Shown: positions 33,401 through 41,690, counted from the first letter of the stretch. The stretch is 64,000 nucleotides of DNA from 55-13 sp964501275 (GCA_964501275.1 CAZCSP010000002.1:124001-188000), one strand, 5' to 3'. The notes: a model not told the origin generated them from the letters alone. Numbers and translations: made by a program.

Positions 33401-33447
33401 TTTTGATAGCCAGGCAGCAGCTTGCCAAAAAGCCCACTGCGGACTAA
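30430..33447 (+). CDS. Secreted caspase-family (C14) protease with TPR-like C-terminal region
   Basis: The 1005-residue protein has a signal peptide (MRSRLFVVCLLLAVASVGGA). A p20-like caspase domain (about 38-260) follows, with the catalytic dyad H124 ('FYFSGHGIG') and C173 ('VIVDACRGGE'). Residues about 280-860 are helical and repeat-like ('LYEQDRFAEAVDVYKAI', 'ANKSDWKSARVSWEKALQ'), consistent with TPR or Sel1-type solenoids. The last 130 residues look beta-rich ('GSLRLTIDAGGNVSGSL'). Bacterial orthocaspases cleave after basic residues. Base composition appears less GC-rich than neighbours. Its stop overlaps the convergent aldo/keto reductase stop by 4 nt. Confidence 0.83.
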   Translation: MRSRLFVVCLLLAVASVGGAQVSKGKLAPRDLPFTPPKKWALVIGASDYTELGKLNYAAKDAQAFADVLKERFDFKPEAIELITDDKDSASKPTVERISAALDRQLKDSRLDKGDLFIFYFSGHGIGTSKGDYLMPTDATAADVEQSGQNVKEIVQKFVKAGLRNVLVIVDACRGGEKNTFGEEFRKLGREANIAVMLSCEPGARSYEYPRLGHGVFTSHLIRSLRSPDLPSSTTGTLWASTILKDIQQKVPEYTIRDYPSKPQTPTGWADTTMDVAIGLFPAKATVRLKLADILAEGERLDQGEYLDYLRRTAASLYEQDRFAEAVDVYKAIDSLQKLSPVESYLYANALQEEGRTFEAEKVLLPLRRGDKDDVYTHLATLYSPSRLVPPSERRQAAQELWRLRKEEWTVQVVYPALSSYGSNHDASEFIQNGLAQTSLHPRTVLFFQGLVLANKSDWKSARVSWEKALQIDGPYPTNDILRLQIYQTLVHLNQIGDMELFLKSALDNPSIREAYWALLLAQYYKETGRIDLMMGALEVAFTKDMESDNLLWAMRIAGIQYPAFGDKIVEQATKKPHGWKAILARDWVQLAGKDPAAFLASIQESKKYCDDEFAVLFECLRVLDSIFDDALAMGKLPPDQYSQFMVAYSAILAADVNQFGYQPYVWMLFNKFVVNAEKLEQAQALYNLYLGPRLDDGTLDPLLRAPYLFIVLQVADVKRIEQLWKLGGMPSADQIDAQWLVSMFYATKGDMEKANALLPTLAPSATFGPAAEAFRAYLQVKSGAKPELKKLAQKMSDSPSAIHWLALALVEQGDWDAALPLLEENVMLRQQGFFFLQARATEAYFNRLLALGQSEKANELAYNVSLSGYGNPIYAKIHYGPHAKIEAFQGTIELETVEFEHLHQLEPGSLRLTIDAGGNVSGSLAKKEEGRPVVGKVDAFGNLRATFKDGDREWSITGKIAPPPLYKALSHLKEGVQAFLLLDPKGQARFLIARQQLAKKPTAD

Positions 33448-34388
33448 GGCAACGGCTTGCCTCGGGCCGCTACCAGGATGCGATACCAGTCTTCCCGATC
33501 CACGTCGATCTCATCGGCCTTGGACGCATCCCGGATGTTGTCGGGGTTTGTAGAGCCGACGATGGGGATGATCTTGCTGGGGTGTTTCATCAGCCAGGCC
33601 AGGGCCATCACCGTTCGGGAGACGCCGTAGCCCACCGCGATGGCGTCCAAGGTGTCCAGCAGGGGAATTCGCTTTTCAGCCTCGGGATGGTCGGCGGCCA
33701 CCGTGCCTCCCGCCCCCAGCCAACCGCCGCCCAAGGGACTCCAGGAAAGCGGGGTGATCTGCCTCTCCAGGCACTGGTCCAGGGTGCCGTCGTAGAAGCA
33801 GTCCAACCTCCCCAGGTGAATCTCCACCTGGTTGACGACCAATGGGAAATCAAGCTGGGATTGCAGAGCCGCGACGAAGGACGGCGAGAAGTTGGAGACA
33901 CCGAAGTATCTCACCACTCCCTGGGCCTTCAGTTTGGTGAAGGCGGAAGCGATCTCCGATGGGTCCATCAAAAGGTCGGGGCGGTGGAGTTGGTAGATGT
34001 CGATCTGATCCACGCCCAGCCGTTGCAACGACTTGTGGCAAGACTCTTCGATATGCGAGGCGGAGAAGTCGTACCGGTGGGGCGAATCCGGGTTGGGGTC
34101 GCCGAGGAAGCGGATGCCGCATTTGGTGGCGATCAGGATGTCCTTCCGCATCGACGGGACCTCCCGCATCACCTCGCCATGAATCTCCTCACAGGCGCCT
34201 CGGCAATAGATGTCGGCATGGTCGAATAGCGTGTAGCCCGCCTCATAGGCCGCCAAGATGGCCTGCTTGCCCTTGTCTCGCTTCTCCTGGTCGATCTCCG
34301 CCGGGTTCCATGTTCCCGCCACGCGCATACATCCGTAGCTCAATCGAGAGGATCGAAGGTCGGATTTGCCGATCTTTTGTTGCTTCAT
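33444..34388 (-). CDS. Aldo/keto reductase
   Basis: The 314-residue TIM-barrel reductase starts MKQQKIGKSDLRSSRLSYGC. The catalytic tetrad candidates are the Asp in 'GYTLFDHADIY', the Tyr of 'ADIY', the Lys in 'ILIATKCG' and the His in 'DIYQLHRPD'. The NADPH-binding end contains 'IPIVGSTNPDNIRDASKADEIDVDREDWYRI'. It is close to the YdhF-like group. The longer upstream frame is antisense to the YjfB-like gene, so 34388 is chosen. The substrate is unknown. Confidence 0.92.
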   Translation of the reverse strand: MKQQKIGKSDLRSSRLSYGCMRVAGTWNPAEIDQEKRDKGKQAILAAYEAGYTLFDHADIYCRGACEEIHGEVMREVPSMRKDILIATKCGIRFLGDPNPDSPHRYDFSASHIEESCHKSLQRLGVDQIDIYQLHRPDLLMDPSEIASAFTKLKAQGVVRYFGVSNFSPSFVAALQSQLDFPLVVNQVEIHLGRLDCFYDGTLDQCLERQITPLSWSPLGGGWLGAGGTVAADHPEAEKRIPLLDTLDAIAVGYGVSRTVMALAWLMKHPSKIIPIVGSTNPDNIRDASKADEIDVDREDWYRILVAARGKPLP

Positions 34389-34450
34389 GCCCCCATCTTG
34401 GCCCGAACGCCTGCAGATTCGCGAGGGTTCTGCCGAAAAGTTAAAGGTCC

Positions 34451-34633
34451 ATGAATATCGGAAGCTCAACTGGGGTCAATGCTGCGCTCAATGCGCTGAC
34501 CGGCGTGGAAGACAAGAAACTGGCCCTTCAGGTGTCCATGCTCCGCAAGTCCCTGGACTCCCAACAGCAGATGGCCGCCGATCTCCTCAAGCTCCTGGAC
34601 GGCAAAGGCCAGCAGATCGACATCCGCGCGTAA
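34451..34633 (+). CDS. YjfB-like putative motility protein
   Basis: 60 residues: MNIGSSTGVNAALNALTGVE then 'DKKLALQVSMLRKSLDSQQQMAADLLKLLDGKGQQIDIRA'. The helix 'LQVSMLRKSLDSQQQMAADLLKLL' matches the small 'putative motility protein' family (YjfB), whose function is not established. It is divergent from the aldo/keto reductase gene and convergent with the VOC gene. No flagellar genes are nearby. Confidence 0.7.
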   Translation: MNIGSSTGVNAALNALTGVEDKKLALQVSMLRKSLDSQQQMAADLLKLLDGKGQQIDIRA

Positions 34634-34643
34634 ATCGCCTGCG

Positions 34644-35009
34644 TCAAGCGTGCTCCACCAACTGGTACCACCGCCCGTCCGGGTCTTGGAAGGTAAGGCA
34701 GTCGGGCGAGCCATCGGTTCCCAGAATGGAAATCCCTGCTGTCTCCAACCTCCTATGGGCCGCGCCTAAGTCCTCGGTGTACACGACTAACGCCTGATGG
34801 GCAGATTGGTAATTGGGAACAGCGGGCAGATCTTGTAAATTCGGGCGAAGCAAGATTTCGATCATGCCTCCTTGGAGCCACACAAATCCCCCAGGCTGTT
34901 CCACCACGACGTCAAACCCCAGACCCTCAACAAAGAACCGCTTGGTGACGGCCGTGTCCCGACAAAAAAGTTCAACGTGTCCCAGATGCATCGGTAGGTT
35001 TACGCGCAA
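34644..35009 (-). CDS. VOC/glyoxalase-family protein
   Basis: 121 residues in two beta-alpha-beta-beta-beta modules: 'LGHVELFCRDTAVTKRFFVEGLGF' and 'HQALVVYTEDLGAAHRRLETAGI', ending 'LTFQDPDGRWYQLVEH'. This is the glyoxalase I/bleomycin-resistance fold with metal-ligand candidates H10 and E118. It overlaps the methyltransferase 3' end by up to 38 nt, or by 20 nt if translation begins at the internal ATG at 34991. Function beyond the fold is not clear. Confidence 0.83.
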   Translation of the reverse strand: MRVNLPMHLGHVELFCRDTAVTKRFFVEGLGFDVVVEQPGGFVWLQGGMIEILLRPNLQDLPAVPNYQSAHQALVVYTEDLGAAHRRLETAGISILGTDGSPDCLTFQDPDGRWYQLVEHA

Positions 35010-35718
35010 CGGTGACCACGCTGCTCCCCCAAGGTAAATTTCCGAGTCTGAGAATCATCCCGGCCTCTAGCTCTTGGAGCCCAATCAGGAGGTGGTTCAT
35101 CCACTTGGGCACTTTGGGGAGGGAGGCCCGGGCTGGTCCTCGGCGGGTCTTTTCTACCAATCGGGTCAGGACGACGATCGGGAAGAGAAGGAAGACTGAG
35201 TAGGAGTTGCGCACGATTTCAAAGCCCGCCCGCTGAAGCTTTTGCGCCACTTCGCGCTTTCGGTATCGGCGGAAGTGGTGCAGCGCCACGTCGTGGGGGC
35301 CCCACAGGGCCATAAATGCGGGAACGCTGAGGACCAGGACGCCGCCCGGCGCCAAGACATGGTAGGCCTCGCGAAACGCCGCCTCGTCGTCCTTCAGATG
35401 CTCAAACACATCCAGTGAAGTAATCGCATCGAAACGCGTCTTCGTATAAGGCAGATTCTCAGCATCGCCCTGCACGAGCCTGGGCAGACCCCGCTCTTGG
35501 CAGAACCGCAAAGCCTGGACGCTGAAATCCAGGCCAAAGGTGGTGGCAAAGGCCTGCATCTCCTGCGAGACGACGCCGGTGCCACAGCCCAGATCGAGCA
35601 CTCGAGGATGCTCGGGACCATACTTTTTCAGTAGCTGAAGAGCCAGCGAACGCCGCCCGACGAACCACCAGTAGTGGTCCTCCAGGTCGTGCATCTTGAT
35701 GTATTCGTCCGCGTTCAA
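34972..35718 (-). CDS. Class I SAM-dependent methyltransferase
   Basis: 248 residues from a TTG start that overlaps the GT2 stop as TTGA. SAM motif I is 'RVLDLGCGTGVVSQEMQ' (about 39-55); 'LVQGDAENLPYTKTRFDAITSLDVFEHL' supplies motifs II and III. The C-terminal half has a hydrophobic segment ('FLLFPIVVLTRLVEK'), suggesting membrane association as in lipid-linked or polyprenyl methyltransferases. It sits in a coupled run with a glycosyltransferase and an exporter, so an envelope glycan or lipid role is plausible. Confidence 0.85.
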   Translation of the reverse strand: MNADEYIKMHDLEDHYWWFVGRRSLALQLLKKYGPEHPRVLDLGCGTGVVSQEMQAFATTFGLDFSVQALRFCQERGLPRLVQGDAENLPYTKTRFDAITSLDVFEHLKDDEAAFREAYHVLAPGGVLVLSVPAFMALWGPHDVALHHFRRYRKREVAQKLQRAGFEIVRNSYSVFLLFPIVVLTRLVEKTRRGPARASLPKVPKWMNHLLIGLQELEAGMILRLGNLPWGSSVVTVARKPTDASGTR

Positions 35719-36449
35719 TCCTTACCCAGCCGCGCCTTCTTACCCTTCAATCTTAGCTTCACCAAGTCGCGGAGCATTCTCGGGCCATCCCTCAGCAAGA
35801 CCACTTTGGACCCCTCCTGGTGGGACCAGCGGATGGGGACCTCATCGATACGGTAGCCCAAGTCGCGGGCGATCATGAGGGCTTCAAAATCGAAGGAAAA
35901 GCCATCCAACTTGCAGCGTGCAAAGATGTCTTGGGCCGCCGCTCGCGTGAACATTTTGAACCCACATTGCGTGTCGTCGATCCCTTTGATCGCCAATATC
36001 TGAACTGCCTTGTTGAAGCATCGCCCAAGGAACTCGCGGTACCACGGCTGGCGAACCTCCAACTTGCTATCTCGCAAAGGTCGGCTGCCGATCGCCACAT
36101 CCGCCCCGCCCCGCATATGTTCCAGCAGTTTCTCGGTTTCCTCCTGGGGCGTGGCGATATCGGCGTCGCAAAACAAAATCCATTCGCCAGGCGCCTCCAA
36201 GATTCCCTTTCGAACAGCATAGCCTTTGCCGCGGTTGGGGGTGTACGCGATCAGCCGGAACTGGGGATGGTCCTTGACGAACTCCTCGACAATGGCGTTT
36301 GTGGCGTCCTTGCTCCCGTCGCTAACGATCGCCACATCCCATGGATAGGCTTGAGCCCCGTAATACTCCGCCAGCCGCTCTAGCGACGGGCGAATGCGTG
36401 ATTCCTCGTTGTAAGCGGGAACGACCACGGACAGGTGCGGCAGGCTCAA
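35715..36449 (-). CDS. GT2-family glycosyltransferase (dolichyl-phosphate-glucose synthase-like)
   Basis: 244 residues from a TTG at 36449 (MSLPHLSVVVPAYNEESRIR). GT-A motifs: 'VSDGSKDAT' and 'GEWILFCDADIATPQEET' (DxD = D-A-D). 'GSRPLRDSKLEVRQPWYREFLGRCFNKAVQILAIKGIDDTQCGFKMF' is the characteristic Alg5/DPG-synthase block. It likely transfers a sugar from a nucleotide sugar to polyprenyl phosphate. The start forms a TTGA overlap with the DMT gene stop. A longer frame upstream only reads that gene out of frame and was discarded. Confidence 0.88.
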   Translation of the reverse strand: MSLPHLSVVVPAYNEESRIRPSLERLAEYYGAQAYPWDVAIVSDGSKDATNAIVEEFVKDHPQFRLIAYTPNRGKGYAVRKGILEAPGEWILFCDADIATPQEETEKLLEHMRGGADVAIGSRPLRDSKLEVRQPWYREFLGRCFNKAVQILAIKGIDDTQCGFKMFTRAAAQDIFARCKLDGFSFDFEALMIARDLGYRIDEVPIRWSHQEGSKVVLLRDGPRMLRDLVKLRLKGKKARLGKD

Positions 36450-37339
36450 ACCGAGGCTGATGATACCGCTTGCGGAGATTCCGGGCCCTTCGAGGCCCTC
36501 GCCAGCACCAACACTGCCGCCAGAATACATGCTCCCCCTAACACCTGGATCGCCCCCATCCGTTCCCCCATAAACGCCACGGAAAGGGTTGCGGTGGCCA
36601 AGGGTTCGACCGCCGCCAGCGTGGAGGTCGCCACCGGCCCGATCCGGTCCAAGCCTGCCAATAGGGTCGATATCGCGAGGAAAGTAGGAATGGCCGCCAA
36701 CAAAATCGCCCATGTCCAACCCACCGCCTCCGTTGGCCACTGCAAACCCTGCACCAAAGCCAGGATCGCATAGGCGATGGCGGCGGTCGCAATGACGATC
36801 GTGGAAGAAGCCAGCGAATCCACCCCCGCCAAAACCCGCGTGCCCACCAGCAGATAGGCGGAATAAAACAAAGCGGTCCCGACCCCAAACGCAATACCCG
36901 GAACGTTCCCCGCCCCCGAAACCCCCACGATCAGCACCGACCCCAAAATCGCCAACCCCACCGCCAGCCACTTCGCCAGATACATGCGTTCCTGGAAAAG
37001 CAGAACCGCGGCCAAGGTCACAATACCGGGATAGAGGTACAGCAGAAGCGAAACCATGCTCGCCGGTATGTGCTTGAGAGCTGCGAAGAAGGTGTAAGAC
37101 TGGCCAATGTAAAGCCCGCCCATCGCCAGCAGCCCAAGCGTCTTCTTCTGGTTGGGCCAGGTGGGCTTCTTCCAAACTGCCAAGGTCAGCAGCAAAGCCG
37201 TCGCAATCCCAAACCGCACCATCAGCAAAGTCACCTGCCCAAACCCTGCATCGTAGGACCGTTGGGCGAACAGCGCCAACGTGCCAAAGGCAAGCGAGGA
37301 CAGAATCACGAGGAACGAGCCAACGGACACGGGGTTCAT
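36446..37339 (-). CDS. EamA/DMT-family transporter
   Basis: 297 residues with ten hydrophobic helices in two EamA repeats, the first starting 'VGSFLVILSSLAFGTLALFAQRSYDAGF' and the second 'AFGVGTALFYSAYLLVGTRVLAG'. The family exports metabolites or amino acids, substrates usually unknown. It is first in a four-gene coupled run (DMT, GT2, methyltransferase, VOC). EmrE-like relatives can flip lipid-linked sugars, which would suit the GT2 next door, but that is speculation. Confidence 0.88.
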   Translation of the reverse strand: MNPVSVGSFLVILSSLAFGTLALFAQRSYDAGFGQVTLLMVRFGIATALLLTLAVWKKPTWPNQKKTLGLLAMGGLYIGQSYTFFAALKHIPASMVSLLLYLYPGIVTLAAVLLFQERMYLAKWLAVGLAILGSVLIVGVSGAGNVPGIAFGVGTALFYSAYLLVGTRVLAGVDSLASSTIVIATAAIAYAILALVQGLQWPTEAVGWTWAILLAAIPTFLAISTLLAGLDRIGPVATSTLAAVEPLATATLSVAFMGERMGAIQVLGGACILAAVLVLARASKGPESPQAVSSASV

Positions 37340-37407
37340 TGTGGATGAGGCAACGCCAAGGGCCTAGTCCTCCCCACCAATCCGACTCCCGACTGGTTGG
37401 CTTAAGT

Positions 37408-37456
37408 GCGGAAGAGAAGGGTTTTGACGATCACTAACAGAAAGCCCTTCTCTCCG
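37408..37456. terminator. Hairpin downstream of the DUF4139 gene
   Basis: GCGGAAGAGAAGGG (37408-37421) pairs with CCCTTCTCTCCGC (37444-37456) across a 22-nt loop. It lies between the DUF4139 stop and the DMT start on the minus strand. There is no clear U-tract, so it may be a repeat rather than a true terminator. Confidence 0.4.
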
Positions 37457-37468
37457 CGCTTCATCCAA

Positions 37469-39082
37469 CTACCGGTTCGCTTTCACAAGGATCGAGAACT
37501 CGTAGGTGAGGGTGGTGGATTTGCCTGACTCTATGTCGGTCTGCCAAGTGATGACGCTCGTTGGATTGCTGTCGGTAATGCCTTTGGCCAGCTTTACAAC
37601 TTTGGCCTGATGGCTGGCGGCAGAGACCTCGCCGGTCAAGTTCTTGGCCACCTTCATGGTGACGGTACTCGGCTTGTTATTCTGGATCACCAAGGTGCCT
37701 TTGACGTGAAGACGGTCGAAGAGGTCCTTTTCTTCGTACATCCGCTCGCCTTGCCGATCCAGGCCGATGTAGACCTTCTGCTTGATGACGCCCGGCTCGC
37801 GCTTGACTTCCTCTTCGCTCTTCTCCACCCGAACATCCAGGGCCTTGGTGATTCGGACCTCGGCTTCGGCTCCGGCTGGGGTGTAGGTCATCATGTCCTG
37901 GCCCAGCATCTGGCCGCTCTTGAATGTGGTGACGGCGCTGGTGGTAAGGGGTTGGCCGGAAGTGTTCTTGAAGCGGACGCTATGCCAGACCTCGCCGGGA
38001 TCGCCGCTGGGGAACCTGTATTCCACGTTGCCGATGGTCTGGTCTTCCACCAGCCAAGTGTAAAGCTCCTTGTAGGCGGCCTCGGCCTGGAAAAGCATAT
38101 ACATCGCCCGCTCACCCTGCTTCAGAGTGAGGCCCTGCTTGGTGTAGAAGAAGAGGTCTCCGGCCTGTAGGCCATCGCCCTGCATGTCCATCACTTCTTC
38201 CATTGCATCGGCGGTTATCGGCGCGGCGGCTTTTTGATTCATCATCTCCCCGGCGCGGTTTCGCCCGCTTGCCCCCGGACCACCGGCTCCGCCAAACGTT
38301 GCGCCGCCGATGGTTCCCAGGAACTGGTCGGCGTTGCTATGCATGAGGAGCGGGTCGATGGTTCCGGCGAAGCGCATGTTGGGGAAGCCGGTGACAAACC
38401 GGAGGTCGCCGTTGATCACATCCTCCAGATCGTTGATCGCAGTGGCTTTGGCAGTCAACTTCAGCTTTTTGGGGTCGGTGATGTCGAGGGCGAAGGCGGG
38501 CGCCCAGGTGAGGCCCCGCTCTAGGCTGACCATAAAGACCTTGCCGGGGCGCGCGGTTTCCACGTCGAACCGCAAGCCGCGGACTTTGCTGGTAACGCTG
38601 GTCTTGGCAGCGTAGATCAGGCTCTCCTTCGACTTGATGGAAATGATCGACTTACGGGGAATCGTGAACTGCTCGCCCTCGCTCTCCACAAAGGCCAGCT
38701 CCTCCGAGATGAGTAGCAGCTTCCCAGTCTGCCACTCCCGTTTGTCGTTTGGCATCGCGACCTCGAACGACAGCGTTTTCCCTTTGTTCGCCGCCAGTAT
38801 CTGGCCGAGGGTGCCGTACTCGATCGAGACGTCCTGCTTAACATCGTTGAGCGCGTTGACGACCTCTTTGAGCTTGGTGCCATCCGTCGCCGTGATCCAG
38901 ACCGTGCCTAGCGATCCTTGCGGAATCTGCTTGATCATGTACTCTCCCGTCGCGGGCACGTCCATCTCCCGCAGAACCACCACATAGCCGTTCTTAAACA
39001 TCGATGCGCCGGTGATCCGCATCGTCGCCTCTTTCGGAGCGGGGCTCGCGAGCACGCTCATTGCCAATAAAGTTGAAATCAT
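37469..39082 (-). CDS. DUF4139 domain-containing secreted protein
   Basis: 537 residues with a signal peptide (MISTLLAMSVLASPAPKEA). The N-terminal part ('FKNGYVVVLREMDVPATGEYMIKQIPQGSLGTVWI') and the C-terminal immunoglobulin-like half ('VRFKNTSGQPLTTSAVTTFKSGQMLGQDMMTYTPAGAEAEVRITKALDVRVEK') match DUF4139-like mucoidy/surface proteins. Function is unknown. A GGAGG lies 8 nt before the ATG at 39082, one of the few clear Shine-Dalgarno sites here. Confidence 0.78.
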   Translation of the reverse strand: MISTLLAMSVLASPAPKEATMRITGASMFKNGYVVVLREMDVPATGEYMIKQIPQGSLGTVWITATDGTKLKEVVNALNDVKQDVSIEYGTLGQILAANKGKTLSFEVAMPNDKREWQTGKLLLISEELAFVESEGEQFTIPRKSIISIKSKESLIYAAKTSVTSKVRGLRFDVETARPGKVFMVSLERGLTWAPAFALDITDPKKLKLTAKATAINDLEDVINGDLRFVTGFPNMRFAGTIDPLLMHSNADQFLGTIGGATFGGAGGPGASGRNRAGEMMNQKAAAPITADAMEEVMDMQGDGLQAGDLFFYTKQGLTLKQGERAMYMLFQAEAAYKELYTWLVEDQTIGNVEYRFPSGDPGEVWHSVRFKNTSGQPLTTSAVTTFKSGQMLGQDMMTYTPAGAEAEVRITKALDVRVEKSEEEVKREPGVIKQKVYIGLDRQGERMYEEKDLFDRLHVKGTLVIQNNKPSTVTMKVAKNLTGEVSAASHQAKVVKLAKGITDSNPTSVITWQTDIESGKSTTLTYEFSILVKANR

Positions 39083-39180
39083 TCCGTAGACCTCCGGAAG
39101 GGTGAGACGGACGATTCTCTCGAACGTTCCGACAATTGCCGAACAGACTGGGCTTTCTACCGGTCAAGATTAGGACTGCG

Positions 39181-39741
39181 ATGTTGGAAACCAAATCCCA
39201 TCCCCTGCCCAGCTTCCTGGTCTGCCAGACCATTTGCTTTTTGGCCAGCTTCATTGGGAGTCAGGCGACGTTTATTGGGTTGCAGGGGTGGTACCCGGCG
39301 CTGGCCAAGCCCGCCTTCAATCCGCCAAGCTGGGTTTTTGCGCCAGTGTGGACCGTTCTTTACTTCCTGATGGGGGTGGCGCTGTTCCAGGTTTGGCGGG
39401 CCGAGCCTTCTCGGGGGCGGACTTGGGGGCTGTGGCAGTTTGGAGTCCAGTTGGTTTTGAATGCCTTGTGGAGCTGGATTTTCTTTGGCTGGTTTCAGTT
39501 GCAGTGGGCGTTTGTGGAGATCTTTGTGCTGGACCTGGCCATCTTGGCGACGATCCTGGTGTTCCGAAAGGTGAAGCCCTCCGCCGCCTGGCTCCTGTCC
39601 CCCTACCTGGCCTGGACCCTCTTTGCCACTCTGCTCACCTTCAGCATCTGGCGCATGAACCCCACCAACGCCGACCCAAAAAGCGAGAATATCCAGATTC
39701 AGATTGGCGAACCTGAGCTGACGCCGTTGCCGGGGCCCTAG
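39181..39741 (+). CDS. tspO: TspO/MBR family membrane protein
   Basis: 186 residues from the ATG at 39181, with five membrane helices. The family signature 'GWYPALAKPAFNPPSWVFAPVWTVLYFLMGVALF' (about 32-65) is intact, including the W-x-x-L-x-K-P-x-x-x-P-P-x-W ligand-binding loop. TspO binds tetrapyrroles and other hydrophobic ligands and is linked to oxidative stress. The C-terminal tail (NPTNADPKSENIQIQIGEPE) is longer than usual. Divergent from the DUF4139 gene. Confidence 0.93.
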   Translation: MLETKSHPLPSFLVCQTICFLASFIGSQATFIGLQGWYPALAKPAFNPPSWVFAPVWTVLYFLMGVALFQVWRAEPSRGRTWGLWQFGVQLVLNALWSWIFFGWFQLQWAFVEIFVLDLAILATILVFRKVKPSAAWLLSPYLAWTLFATLLTFSIWRMNPTNADPKSENIQIQIGEPELTPLPGP

Positions 39742-39747
39742 GCTACT

Positions 39748-39780
39748 GGACCGCTGATCTCCAGATCGGCATCCCGGCTT
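39748..39780. repeat. Copy of the GATCTCCAGATC repeat family
   Basis: GGACCGCTGATCTCCAGATC GGC, the same unit as 43522-43558 and (inverted) 43724-43760. It starts 6 nt after the tspO stop. Next to it, 39790-39860 has 'accacagatgacgcagatg' words also found at 43566. Confidence 0.75.
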
Positions 39781-39902
39781 TTCGGGGAAACCACAGATGA
39801 CGCAGATGTTCGCAGATGGGAAGGAACCACAGAAGGCGCAGAAGGGACGCAGAAAGGGCTTTACGGCTTTTGCGGAGTTGAAAATGAAGCTTGACACGCT
39901 AC

Positions 39903-41690
39903 CTAGGATGCCAGCTTCTTTCTCAGCTTCACCTGGACTTCCAGCAGATAGTTACGGGTTTCGCCTTTTGCGAATGCCAGCAGTCTGGTCAGGCCTCGCA
40001 TGGACTCTTCTGACTCGATTCGTAAAAGGGCGTCGGCGCTGTTTCGGGTTGCCTGGTCGTTTCGTGACCCAATCTCAACCAGTGCGCCCACGGCATCGTC
40101 GCCAACAGCTTGTAGAGCCTCCCAGACCTTTTTCTGGACGGATGCCTCTTTATCTGTTGCCAGCCGTTTGATCCAGTCGATACGATCCAAGGTTTCGAGT
40201 TGGCTCAGGACCTCGACGCTGGCTTCCCGGATAAACGGGTTTGAAGAGTCAAGGCCCTTCCTCGCATGGGTCATCGCCGCTTCGGGGGTATATCGAAGCT
40301 GGGTTAGGGCGCACTCTCGAACGTCGTGCACGTCGGATAGAAAGGCCCACAAGGCATCCACCGACCCCGCCGACTTCAAGGAACCCAATGACCTTGCCAC
40401 TGCCTCTCTAACTTCGGGCGAAGGGTCTTTTGCCAATGCGATCAGGTTGGCAAGGTCGTCGTTCCTGAAAGGAAAAGCGCCTATCGCCTGTGCTCGAACA
40501 GCAGGGTTCGGGTCGCCGATCAGGTGAAGGGTCAAGGCCCTTACGTGGGCCGAATCATAGTCTTTGGGGTCGGGTCCTGAGAACTCTGGGTCCCATTCGG
40601 CATCGTCAAGACCGCCTAGCGCCTGCGCCGCGCTTTCTCTTACCGAGGGCTCCCGGTCTTGGATCGCCATGGAAAGAACGTCCAGAGTAGCCCGACAAGG
40701 CAACCCTGAAAGCGCGTCCAATGCGTTGCACTTCGCAACTGTTGAGAGCCTTGTCCACTGTGACCTGAGCGCGTCGGTAGTTTGAGTCCCATACCGAACC
40801 AGAAGCCGATCCGGTACGGACCACTCACCCGGCTTGTTGACCAAGCGAGCCAAAATTAAGGGGAGAGCCTCGGATGTGGGCCAAGCCATCGCAACCTTGT
40901 AGCCTGCCTCTACTACTTCCTCGTTCTTGCTCCTGAGCCACTGCAAGAGGAATGGCCTAATCCCAGCCACCCTTTGTTCAGCAAGAGCCGTAGCAACCCC
41001 GTCGTAGCCTTCCCGGCGCTCCGCGACCAACGGCAGAAGCTCTTTGGCGTGGTTCGATGCCACCCAGGCGTAGTGCTTCGTGATCGCCTCATCCAGAACC
41101 TGGTGGAACTTGGTTTCGGGCGTTACCACTCCGCCACAGAGCTCACGCCACACAAGGTGAACAGGGTCAAAGTGAGAGGCCAACTCGAACAGTGCATCGT
41201 GGCTCTGCCGACGCACCTCTGGGTCGGGCGACTTGTGACCGGACGCCAGGATGCTCACATACTCCTTGGCCAAGACTTGCACCAACGGAAGCGCTTTACT
41301 TAGATCAGCGGCTTTGTAACGTTCGATTACTGCATCCAGTGCGATTTTCAGTTCATCCAGCTCTCTCTTGCTGATGTCGTTTCGGTCAAGGCGTTGAAGT
41401 ATCTGGTCGATCGCGGCTCCAATGGAAGCATGGACGGCAAACTCGTCCGCCCTTTCGGGCATGGCACGGAGCATGACGCCAAAGTCGTCGGCAAACTTCG
41501 GAAGGAGTCGCTGTATTTCCCGCTGGACCTCGACTGGCTCTGATGGGTAAGGGGCAAATATCTGCCGCCACGCTCCGAAGGTCTTGGCGTTTGCCAAATC
41601 CTGGATGGCTTGGATTCGGGAAGGGTCGGCTTGGGTTAGGGAGGTCAAGCTTCCAAATAGCAGGGCCAGCAGAAGTCTAGTTGTCATCAT
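39903..41690 (-). CDS. Secreted HEAT-repeat protein
   Basis: 595 residues with a signal peptide (MMTTRLLLALLFGSLTSLTQA). HEAT/PBS-lyase-type repeats cover about residues 200-590, for example 'EPSVRESAAQALGGLD', 'NPAVRAQAIGAFPF', 'SPEVREAVARSLGSL' and 'NPFIREASVEVLSQL'. Such solenoids bind proteins; no catalytic domain is seen. Its start overlaps the end of the upstream HEAT gene by 14 nt, and the two share layout, suggesting duplication. Confidence 0.8.
   Translation of the reverse strand: MMTTRLLLALLFGSLTSLTQADPSRIQAIQDLANAKTFGAWRQIFAPYPSEPVEVQREIQRLLPKFADDFGVMLRAMPERADEFAVHASIGAAIDQILQRLDRNDISKRELDELKIALDAVIERYKAADLSKALPLVQVLAKEYVSILASGHKSPDPEVRRQSHDALFELASHFDPVHLVWRELCGGVVTPETKFHQVLDEAITKHYAWVASNHAKELLPLVAERREGYDGVATALAEQRVAGIRPFLLQWLRSKNEEVVEAGYKVAMAWPTSEALPLILARLVNKPGEWSVPDRLLVRYGTQTTDALRSQWTRLSTVAKCNALDALSGLPCRATLDVLSMAIQDREPSVRESAAQALGGLDDAEWDPEFSGPDPKDYDSAHVRALTLHLIGDPNPAVRAQAIGAFPFRNDDLANLIALAKDPSPEVREAVARSLGSLKSAGSVDALWAFLSDVHDVRECALTQLRYTPEAAMTHARKGLDSSNPFIREASVEVLSQLETLDRIDWIKRLATDKEASVQKKVWEALQAVGDDAVGALVEIGSRNDQATRNSADALLRIESEESMRGLTRLLAFAKGETRNYLLEVQVKLRKKLAS

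Noticed and set aside
36450..37175. N-terminal part of a longer frame ahead of the GT2 gene
   Set aside because: Gly-rich sequence is the out-of-frame shadow of the DMT transporter; the TTG at 36449 gives the normal GT2 start.
37408..37456. Regulatory RNA or riboswitch
   Set aside because: Only one simple stem is seen and no conserved core can be recognised.
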